From Hormiphora californensis (taxonomy: Eukaryota > Ctenophora > Tentaculata > Cydippida > Pleurobrachiidae), in the NCBI GenBank assembly GCA_020137815.1, contig CM035351.1:6221397-6285396 (forward strand): 64,000 nt of DNA. Direction: 5' to 3'. The notes beneath the pieces are model-generated. The model ran no database searches. It had not been told where the DNA came from and worked only from the letters and a program-made list of their open reading frames with translations. This document shows, piece after piece, positions 56,098 to 64,000 of this stretch. Every line of letters starts with the position of its first letter. Position 1 is the stretch's first letter. A program made the translations under genes and the position numbers.

Positions 56098-56761
56098 TCA
56101 GCTAGCGAAGACATTGCCAAATTGTTCATCATATTCTCGAATAAGAGCCCTCTCCAGTATCACTTGGCCCTCCTTGTACTGTTGGGTTCCTTCCTCTGCG
56201 AACTCGTACATCCAACCAATTTTTGTCTGAAATGGGACAAGGGGATAATGGGATGGTTGTTTTATGAAGGAGCACACTACACGATCACACACACACAGCG
56301 CGTTAGTGGTGGTGGAGGGAGTACGAGGTATATACACTGAATCTGTCTGCATCTGTCTTTATCTCTCTTGTTTTTGTCAAAATCGTCCACTCTCGTCTGT
56401 CTTGTCCTCTTCTTTTTTCTTCTCTCTTTTTTTCAGTCATCAGTCTGCACAGGTAGCAATTACAATCGGCGTGCAGGGGTTGGTATACCATATATTCTAG
56501 AGGTACTCGAGAGTGAGATCGATCATATTTCCTCGATTCCAGTGCTATCAACGATTAGTTGCCGTTCCAGGATTACCTTCCCCTCTTTATACCTCTGTCC
56601 CTCCACCATTGCATACTCATACATCCATCCCACACGGTTCTGGGGTTACAGTGAAAAAAGGAGCACTGTGTTGCGCTTGCCAGCACAAAGTTTTTAATTT
56701 TCGACACAATATGTAAAAACCCTGATCTAACCTATTAAACTGATATAGTGAGGGGAAACAG

Positions 56762-56847
<86 letters not shown>

Positions 56848-56868
56848 GGAGAGACAGAGAGAGACAGA

Positions 56869-56907
<39 letters not shown>

Positions 56908-57379
56908 GAACTATACCTACCTTGCACTTCTTGCAACTGACATCCCGTACAATGTGCCGACCAGTTAACATCATTCTCTCATGTTTCTCACTCATAACCA
57001 GATTTACCACCTGAGGGACAGGATACAGAAATTAGACAGAAATTACCCCATACAATAGACAGTTTATTGGTATAGGACAACAACAATTATACTACAGGGC
57101 ATATTGAGGTAAAATGAGACACAGTTTATAAATATGATGGTGCACCCACGGGGGGGGGGGGGGGGGGGGATAACATGATGACCAATAATAGTAACGGGCG
57201 GGGGTGGGGGATAACATGGCTGATGCTGATGAACCAACCTTCTTAAAAAGAAAGGCTCGTCCTGTAGAGCCGGTGAATCGTGTTGAAACAAGGTAGTCTC
57301 TGTTAGTAAGGACTGTACTACACTTTGCACACGAGTACAGTCTTGTCCCACCAGGGTGTTCTAAAAACAACTTTCCCAT
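56098..57379 (-). CDS. YPEL5: yippee-like 5, with two alternative terminal exons
   Basis: Component of CTLH/GID-type E3 complexes in vertebrates. Exon 1 57379-57239 ([34 protein letters not shown]), exon 2 57010-56921 ([20 protein letters not shown]), exon 3b 56226-56098 ([30 protein letters not shown], stop): 119 residues (human 121), highly similar. A second candidate last exon, 3a at 56639-56523, has the same phase and encodes [20 protein letters not shown] then [18 protein letters not shown], stop: 115 residues. Both begin right after an AG with pyrimidines. The two Cys pairs for zinc are in exons 1 and 2, so both isoforms keep them. Confidence 0.92.
56767..56908. repeat. (GA)n microsatellite in YPEL5 intron
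   Basis: GA tract with occasional CAGA units, just downstream (in gene sense) of the exon 2 donor. Confidence 0.9.
57150..57171. repeat. G homopolymer in YPEL5 intron
   Basis: About 19 consecutive G, with a second G-rich run at 57196-57210; both make sequencing and assembly unreliable locally. Confidence 0.8.
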
Positions 57380-57627
57380 TCCTATATACAGTGAGTTAAA
57401 TGAGAGAAAGAGACTGGCAATGAGTCAATAATACACAAAACCATTAAAATGGAAACACAAGATCTTCTCTTATACATGTCATGAAATGTCAAAAGAAAAA
57501 AACAAAAGGTAAATCCAGCCAATCAAACATACACACGCAAATCAATTATACATATCCTGCTGTATTTATCATCAAAAGTTACAATCATGAATCACACCCC
57601 CCGATAATATTAATTAGTTCTAATAAG

Positions 57628-60499
57628 TTACCCAAAAATATCGTTTAAGTCAAGTTGTGGATTGGGAGCTGGCTGTTTTGGCTGGCTGCTCATCTGGTTT
57701 AGAGAGGGAGGAGGTGGTTTGGCACCAAATATATTGTCCAAACTGGCCATATTGGTAGGACCTGCCATCCCTCCCATCTGCTGCATATTACCACCCATCT
57801 GCATACTACTACTCATCTGCATACTACCACCCGGTGGCGCATTCATCATATTACCACCCATATTACCACCCATTCCTCCCATAGTGCTGCCACCCATTCC
57901 ACTGTGTGTCATTCCTCCTCCAAATCCATTGCTGCCCATGTTGCTGCCCATATTGCTGCCCATATTGCTGCCCATATTGCTGCCCATATTGCTGCCCATA
58001 TTGCTGCCCATATTGCTGCCCATATTGCTGCCCATATTGCTGCCTATATTGTTGCCCATATTGCTGCCCATACCTTGGAAACCATTAGTTGCCATTCCGT
58101 AATTAGGGCCACTGTTGGAGTACCCCATTGTGCCCATATTGCCCATTGAGCTCATATTGCCCATTGAGCCCATATTGCCCATTGGAGCTGCTGCCATTGA
58201 AGCCCCAAATGATCCCATCTGACCTCCCATCTGGTTACCGAGTTGTTGCCCTCCCATTTGCTGACCTCCCATTGGCTGACCTCCCATTGGCTGACCTCCC
58301 ATTTGACCTCCGAAAGAGCCCAGAGAAGTTATGGATCCCCCTCCTCCTGTATTAGAGGTGAGAGGGGCACTACTAAAGCCGGTACTGGAAGCCCCGCTAG
58401 ATTTCCTACTTCCACCACTACTAGCCATACCACCAGGAACCCTGGGTGCAGTACCCGGGGAGGACACCATACCAAACATACTGGAGTCAAATGTTTTAGG
58501 TTTAGAAACAGGAGGAGGGACATCAGCCAGTCTATCATAGTCCACCTTCCTAACTGGGGCTGTAGTATTAGCTGGTTTACTAGTGGCTGGTTTACCCACT
58601 GGGCTGAGAAGTTCTGAGGTTGGTTTAGGGGCAGCTGGTTTATCGTCCCTTCCAAACATTTGGTCCATCTTAGCTACCAGATCCCCGACCTGTTTGTTTT
58701 CTGAGACCTCCTTAGAGAAAGACAAACTCTGCTCCTGCTCACTCTTGGTCTTCTCAAACTGTTTTAGTTTTCCCAATTGTTCAGTTTCAACTTTAGATAT
58801 CATATCCTTCACAACACAGAGGGCCGTGCTGAACTGTTGTACGTTCAGTGCGGGTGAAACAAGCAGAGGGAAGAGTATCGGGATACACCTATTTGCCAAT
58901 ATGTCCTTGTCCAGAAGGGTTGATTTGTGTTTCAGTAGTTTCTGGTAAATGCCCACAATGCTCATCAACACTGCTGGTTCACGGGAGGGGACCTGTTCTA
59001 AAAGCGGCAGGATCATATCAATAGCAAGACTTCGATCCAACAGAGAGCTGTCTATCACCTTGGCAACACATATCAAACTAGCAACTCTAATCTTAAGAAG
59101 TCGAGTCTCCAGACAGCAGATCTTAACTTTGGGAAGGAGCTGATGACGGAGCGTGGAGTAATCCATCAGATCCACTATCTCTGGAACTAGTTTCAATACT
59201 GTTTCCTGGAGTTCTACCATTGGCGTCTCCAGACTTCGAAACAGAACGGGCAGTACCAGGGTCTTGGCTTCCTCCAGCCGGGATTTACTGATGATAAGAT
59301 GGAGATTCTGGATGATGATAAGGGGGATATGGGGAGGATCGGTGAGAGGGAAAATGTTATTGAGACCTGGGGAAATGTGTTGCTGAAAATCTCCTGGTTC
59401 CAGGTCTGCCCCTATATGAAACACACTTGGTAAAATAAACGGAATGAGATCTATTTCCTTACACGACTCAAACAACTGAGCACAGATCCGCTTTTTGCGT
59501 ACCACAATTGGTATCCTGGGTAGAATAGAAGGAAGTTCCTTGAAAAACGATACTTTCTGTGTCCTATTCTTTAGCATTATGTGGTCCAGGAACTGAAGGG
59601 CAACGGCACCTACATCACTTAGGAAGTCAGCATTCTGTAACGCTTCAATCTGTAGTCTGGCAGTTGGAGACAGGGAGAGGAGAGATTTGATATCCGACTG
59701 TGCTTCCTCTGGCACACTGCCCAGAGAGGTGAGGGGCATTTGAGCTATCTCATCTGCCCTCATTATAGCTGATCGTGCGGTGTCACCCGTCCGTAGTGTA
59801 ACACCCCGGTTAAAGAGCGAGTATATCAAACACCCCACACTATACATATCACCGGGCGTATCTCCAAACTTCATTGTAAACAACTCGGGGGCAATGCAGC
59901 TGATTCTGGGCTGACTGAAATGGGGCTCATTATCGAAGAATACAAACTCAGGGGGTGGTGGTTCACTGCTCTCCCCTGAAACGACACTAAACTCAAACCC
60001 AAATAACTTCCACAGGCCCTGAGAGTTGATGACAACAGAGTCCAAGCAGATATTACGATGACATCGTTTTCAGGTCGTTGTGAAGGAATGCTAGACCATC
60101 CAATAGCTGCAATATTCCATACCGCACTTCTACATCTGTCATACAGCCTGTCTTTACTGCATTAGCAAGGGACTCGGTGCATGGCTCTGTTGCAAATGCC
60201 AAACTGTCTCTACTTTCCTCTAGCGGGTGTTGAACTGTTAAAAACTTGGGATGCCGTACCTTCGTTAAAAGTTTAACCCCTGTTCGATACTTCTCCAAAA
60301 TGTACTCTCGATTGTTTTTGTTCATTTTATCAAAAATCTTCTTTGACAGAAGGAACACTGACACATTTTCCCGTGTTGATCGCTTGATTGCGTTGTGTAT
60401 AACCCATGGTCCAGCCTGGGTGACTACATTTTGCATCTCGAACTCCTTAATTAAGGGGTTGCTAACTACAGCGTTAGCAATCTTGTTGAGAAACTCCAT
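57628..60499 (-). CDS. SCYL2: SCY1-like pseudokinase 2, one +1 frame change
   Basis: Clathrin-associated pseudokinase of endosome-Golgi trafficking. Single exon, 956 residues after discounting one base (human 929). Seen: pseudokinase domain with RHPKFLTVQHPLEESRDSLA, LQLLDGLAFLHNDLKT, ICLDSVVINSQGLWKLFGFE (GFEF where active kinases have DFG; no HRD Asp), CIAPELFTMKFGDTPGDMYS; HEAT-repeat region (VGAVALQFLDHIMLKNRTQK, PSREPAVLMSIVGIYQKLL, QQFSTALCVVKDMISKVE); low-complexity C-terminus with a Met-Gly-Ser-Asn repeat; and the family's closing block LDLNDIFG. The frame moves +1 at about 60057-60064, immediately before the His-x-Asn-Ile that aligns with human VHGNIT. The ATG at 60499 opens the conserved N-terminus. 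Confidence 0.93.
57934..58072 (-). repeat. coding 12-bp minisatellite (Met-Gly-Ser-Asn)n
   Basis: Roughly eleven copies of a 12-base unit inside SCYL2, encoding tandem Met-Gly-(Ser/Asn)-Asn. More irregular Met-Gly-Gly-Gln and Ser-Met-Gly-Asn-Met repeats lie just N-terminal to it. In-frame, so length changes would be tolerated. Confidence 0.9.
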
Positions 60500-60628
60500 C
60501 CTAAAAATAAGTGGTTGATTTTAGAAAAAGTGATACAAACTTTGTAGTTTTTACAGTAAATTGAGTGAACAGAAAACTTTATTAACGGCTTTGTAATAAA
60601 TTAGTTGTTTATCAATACATAGTAAATT

Positions 60629-60901
60629 TTAGTTTCTCCCGATTTTGAACGGATTTCGAAGAGTCCATTTTCTCTCATCTAGTTTATTCCTTAGTGGTAT
60701 AGCTGTCTGTATCTGTTCCTTTGGAGAGTATGCCTTTTTAATGGCCAACAACGTAACCTTCCTCCTTCGGTGTGTCTCCGCCTCTACTACTTTAGCAGGT
60801 TTAGAAGGTCCAGCTTTTTCGAATGATAACTTTGTTATGTGTGTCCAACATCGACATTGAGGGACGAGTAAGGACGCTCGTTTTATTCTTCCCAAAATCA
60901 T
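60629..60901 (-). CDS. small basic protein, possible mitochondrial
   Basis: 90 residues, unrecognised. The first 25 (MILGRIKRASLLVPQCRCW) are Arg/hydrophobic without acids, the look of a mitochondrial presequence. The rest is very basic: VVEAETHRRRKVTLLAIKKA and RNKLDERKWTLRNPFKIGRN. Size and charge would suit a mitochondrial ribosomal protein, but no family is claimed. It begins 402 bases upstream of the SCYL2 start on the same strand. The long uninterrupted frame and biased composition support it being real. Confidence 0.45.
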   Translation of the reverse strand: MILGRIKRASLLVPQCRCWTHITKLSFEKAGPSKPAKVVEAETHRRRKVTLLAIKKAYSPKEQIQTAIPLRNKLDERKWTLRNPFKIGRN

Positions 60902-61444
60902 GCTAATAAATTGGTGGTTATAATTCTTGATAAGAGTAGGACTACTTATTCCCAGAAGGTTGGAGTAGGTTTGACATAGGAGCTGGCAAAGCGTTCACTG
61001 TACTTTAACAAAAATTAAACAAGGAATCGAAGACGAGATAGGCTAAAACTAAATAATAAACTCAGATGTCTCCCGTGTCCTGAGACAGCGACATTTTTCT
61101 GGTTCTAAACCATCATCATCATCATCACAAAAATACTTAATATTCCGCTTTATAGCTTTTACTTGTCAGAAAAGTTCTTACATATGCTAGAATAGAAACT
61201 AACGGCTTTCAAAAGCGGTGGAGCTTACTTCGAATCGCCCGGGATCACACACAAATTGTGTATGGGTCCAGGCCATTCGAAGGAGGCTCCAATACCTATA
61301 ACTCGAGAAACTACTATAAATATGAAATGTCTGTTGTCAATAATGTCCTGTACAGATACATTTCCTGCAACTATTAGAGTCATGATCTCAATACTGGGGA
61401 CCTAAACACGAAAGTTTACAAGTTTACAAGTTTACAAGGACGTA
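60902..61444. other. gene-free stretch
   Basis: No coding signal; an (ATC)n stretch at about 61110-61127. Nothing else recognised. Confidence 0.4.
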
Positions 61445-61445
61445 G

Positions 61446-61604
61446 GTAAAGTCGGATTTTTTGAAACTGTCACCCCCCTTTTCGTGCGCGGAATGTTTTT
61501 GCGCGTCACATCACATGTTAACGTGTGGTGTGCGCGTCAAAATTGATAAATTTCACATGCGCGGTCATTTTGGGGTGACAGTTTCAAAAAATCCGACTTT
61601 ATGG
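61446..61604. mobile_element. 156-bp MITE with 29-bp terminal inverted repeats
   Basis: The left end AAGTCGGATTTTTTGAAACT runs on through GTCACCCC; the right end is its exact complement. TA flanks both ends. The centre has GCGCGTCA words mirrored (GCGCGTCACATCACATG and TGTGCGCGTCAA). Confidence 0.88.
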
Positions 61605-61869
61605 TGCAGAGTGTCTCAAAAAGTGTTCCTAAAGTGTCAACCGGTGCACTCAAATCCGTAAGAAAGCGATAAATTTAAATCGGGGCTTCGAGTTTTAAAT
61701 TTTGTCTTTTGAAATTTCCGCGATTTTTGATTTTCCCAAAATTAAAATTCGTTTTATTTATTTGCAACGTACACATTTATTTTTTGCGCGTTACATTTAA
61801 AAGTTGCGCGCATTGATTTTATTTTTTCTACGACACCGCGCCGCGCATTAAATTTCAAATTCAAAAGCA

Positions 61870-62172
61870 AAAGCAATTTAAAGTCGAATTTTTTATTTAA
61901 GCGACAGGCCGCCGCGCATTCAAACATGTCGCGCGGAGTTGTATTTGCGCGTGATAATCGAGATCGAGTTCCTAGCAATCTTAAAACTTGAACCTGGAAG
62001 CGTTGGAAAGATAATTTCAAGACCTTTCCAACGCAACCAAGATCAACTCTTTATCTTATCAGGAACGTGAGATATGAGCGAAAAGGTTTCTCGAATTGTC
62101 ACGCGCAAATACAACGCCGCGCGACTTCTTTGAATGCGCGGCGGCCTGTCGCTTAAATTAAAAATTCAACTT
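61870..62172. mobile_element. ~300-bp foldback element rich in CGCG words
   Basis: Arms of about 70 bases: TTTAAGCGACAGGCCGCCGC, then GTTGTATTTGCGCGTGA on the left, mirrored at about 62090-62160. An inner pair GCGTTGGAAAG/CTTTCCAACGC flanks the centre at about 62015. No coding capacity. Confidence 0.75.
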
Positions 62173-62819
62173 TAAAAAAAAAAACTTAACCTTTTGGCAT
62201 GCGCTGCAGACCCCAAGTGCGCGCGTTTTCCACGGCTTCTAGGGGCCTGGGGGTTGGTACGCGCGGTAGACCCCCTTTGAGACACGACATAACTTTGCGA
62301 CCGTGATTTCGGCGGGCGCTATATCTCCGGCACCTGAAGTCCGTTTGACAAAATTCCAACGCCAGTCGATAGTCCTTGATGTCTTCTACCTCCCTGTTTT
62401 TAATTGAAGTTAATTGGCCTTAATTGGCCAGAGTTATGGCCAGTCAAAGTTTTCGCGCGTTACGTCCAAATTTACCTTGCGCGGCTCGTTTTTTATTATT
62501 CACTGCGAATATTCCCGAGTTACGTTGACGTTTGACGTCATATCTCTCTTATTTCTTTATCAATTTCGACGTTCTAAAGCTCGCTGGATAGGAAATTGTC
62601 AGCTCTTTCCAACGGTTCCAAGAACATAAAGATTGGATACAAACTCGTGGAGATATGACTTAAATTGTCTCAAAGTTGAATAATTGACGCCGCGGCGCGT
62701 GTTTAAGCGATATTTTTTCATTTCGTCCCAGCTTGGCCCAGCTTTTGACTTCGTTACAGCTTTAACGTGATTACCAACAACGAATCAGAGAAGCGGAGAG
62801 AGGGGCTTTCACGCCTTTT

Positions 62820-63044
62820 GTGATGGCTACCTCCGGAGGTTCCGGACCAGAGGCTGGACGACTAATCAAAAAGTTAGCTTCACGCATCTCAACTAAACAC
62901 AAGGACAAATACGCTGAGGTGATTAATTTCTTGAGAACGCGGATACGGTTCTGTCTCCTCAGAAGTACCTTGGTCTCACTGAGGGGCACGAGGAAAAAGT
63001 TCACGACTCCACCTCCCATCGCAATGTGTGATTTTACTGACTGA
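62820..63044 (+). pseudogene. transposon-derived ORF fragment
   Basis: 74 residues including AGRLIKKLASRISTKHKDKY and FLRTRIRFCLLRSTLVSLRG. The RTRIRFCLLRSTL--LRG motif is of the kind that closes polyproteins of some cnidarian and sponge mobile elements; no catalytic domain is present upstream. I treat it as a relic, but a small host gene is not excluded. Confidence 0.35.
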
Positions 63045-63105
63045 CTTTTTATTTGTAATATTTATTGTTTATTTGAGTGAGTGATTTTAAGATTTATTTA
63101 TTTAT

Positions 63106-63256
63106 TACTAACCCCAACACCGGGGGCAAATGATCGAACCCAATGTGAATGAGACTCATCGCGATTAACTCTTCATACGGTTACCCCCTTTCTCTCTTCG
63201 GCAGCTTCTCTTCGGCTGTCGGAAAGTGATGCCAATCGGTGTTGGGGTTAGTGAAT
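63106..63256. mobile_element. ~150-bp MITE
   Basis: Terminal inverted repeats ACTAACCCCAACACCG and CGGTGTTGGGGTTAGT; the interior has a short TCTTCGGCAGCTTCTCTTCGG stretch. Flanks are AT-rich and no target duplication is certain. Confidence 0.8.
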
Positions 63257-63297
63257 TTTCGTTACAGCTTTAAAGTCGACCCGTGGACACTTTTAAA

Positions 63298-63717
63298 ATG
63301 TCTTTAGGACACCTGAAGATGACATATGAGAGACTAGAGAGCGGTGGGCCGGGTGACCTCTCACAGTATGTTGAGAGTACGTAATACCTTGCTGCCACCA
63401 CTAGGGTTCACTCACTTTACACTGTCCGACCTTTGTTGTGTAGCTTTATCGGGCATCCTTACCTTTCAATTTTCATCCTTGAATAACTGTAACATAATAC
63501 TATAATACTATGATATAATACTAAATTCCAATTTCAAAGTAGCTACTGGATGACAAAAGCTTCGATAATCGATATGAATGTGATGAGCACTAGGTGTGGT
63601 CTGTGGTCAGTGGTGTGGAAGATACCATCCAAGAAGATACTAAGATCGTTGGTCGTTGCTTTGATGCTCCTGATCTTCAATGCGATCAATTGGAGTTATA
63701 CTACTCTCTTTAAAACT
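63298..63717 (+). CDS. first exons of a probable single-pass or multi-pass membrane protein
   Basis: Exon 63298-63376 encodes MSLGHLKMTYERLESGGPGD then LSQYVE, with a GTACGT donor. A second stretch from about 63536 to 63717 ends at a GTAAGT donor. Its final frame encodes KIPSKKILRSLVVALMLLIF then NAINWSYTTLFKT, a clear membrane segment preceded by basic residues. The frames of the two parts do not agree: exon 1 enters the second part in a frame that stops at once. A +1 move gives LLDDKSFDNRYECDE, and another +1 move gives the membrane segment. Alternatively the second part starts a separate protein at the ATG at 63550. The gene continues beyond the right edge; identity unknown. Confidence 0.4.
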
Positions 63718-63764
63718 GTAAGTTGAATTCCTTGATTTATTCACCTCATCTCTTTCTCTATCTC

Positions 63765-64000
63765 TCTAGATCTCTCTCTAGATCTCTCTCTAGACCACTC
63801 TCTAGACCTCTCTCTCTAGATCTCTCCCTAGATCTCTCCATGTCCATCTAGATCTCTCCCTAGATCTCTCCATGTCCATCTAGATCTCCATCTCTAGATC
63901 TCCATCTCTAGATCTCCATCTCTAGATCTCCATCTCTAGATCTCCATCTCTAGATCTCCATCTCTAGATCTCCATCTCTAGATCTCCATCTCTAGATCTC
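63765..64000. repeat. 14-bp minisatellite
   Basis: Tandem TAGATCTCCATCTC units, regular from about 63890 to the window end and more degenerate (CTAGATCTCTCTC) before. In the intron after the 63717 donor; the array continues past the window. Confidence 0.9.

Noticed and set aside
57662-58617. Plus-strand Pro/Leu/Ile and Ala/His open frames
   Set aside because: Antisense shadows of the SCYL2 12-bp coding repeat.

Overview
This is nuclear DNA from an animal. Genes carry short GT-AG introns and lie on both strands. The gene set is metazoan (FHOD formin, TDRKH-type tudor-KH protein, SON, YPEL5, carbohydrate sulfotransferase, archaemetzincin). Between the genes are CR1/Jockey-type LINEs, a tRNA-derived SINE, many palindromic MITEs and long (CT)n tracts. 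Gene density is high for an animal and one gene is nested inside another's intron. A compact early-branching marine invertebrate fits. A glass sponge (Hexactinellida) is my best but unproven guess, because of compactness, the nested gene and repeated +1 frame changes; +1 frameshifting is known from hexactinellid mitochondria.

Layout. 0.1-0.8 kb: 17-bp minisatellite. 1.7-7.9 kb: start of an FHOD formin gene (minus) with a near-complete LINE, antisense, in an intron. 8.5-9.5 kb: a lone LINE ORF1. 10.0-14.2 kb: three co-directional minus genes (small cilium-type protein, C2HC zinc-finger protein, CCDC148). 14.8-18.8 kb: repeat island bounded by inverted repeats, holding a retroelement relic, CT tracts, a SINE and a foldback MITE. 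19.5-31.2 kb: eIF2-alpha, then a 20-exon TDRKH-like piRNA-pathway gene (plus) that hosts a 1.34-kb foldback element and an antisense SLC35G-type transporter gene in its introns. 32.5-36.0 kb: archaemetzincin (plus). 37.0-39.0 kb: class I PITP (minus). 40.1-41.0 kb: proteasome alpha subunit PSMA3. 41.6-46.3 kb: compact SON. 46.5-49.0 kb: HAT1. 49.5-52.5 kb: VPS54. 53.5-54.2 kb: divergent yippee. 54.6-55.7 kb: sulfotransferase. 56.1-57.4 kb: YPEL5 with two alternative last exons. 57.6-60.5 kb: SCYL2. 60.6-60.9 kb: small basic protein. 61.4-63.3 kb: MITEs and a transposon relic. 63.3 kb onward: first exons of a membrane-protein gene.

Functionally these are mostly housekeeping genes: translation initiation, proteasome, histone acetylation, splicing, retrograde and clathrin trafficking, and lipid transfer, plus a germline small-RNA factor. 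They form no pathway cluster.

The most striking observation is that four conserved minus-strand genes between 40 and 60 kb (PSMA3, VPS54, sulfotransferase, SCYL2) cannot be read in one frame. Nine shifts are single extra bases (+1) at points fixed or bracketed by strongly conserved protein sequence; one further step in VPS54 is net +2. About 15 kb of other coding sequence in the window, including both LINEs, is clean apart from one A-tract shift in TDRKH. Programmed +1 frameshifting, assembly insertions or gene decay must be distinguished.
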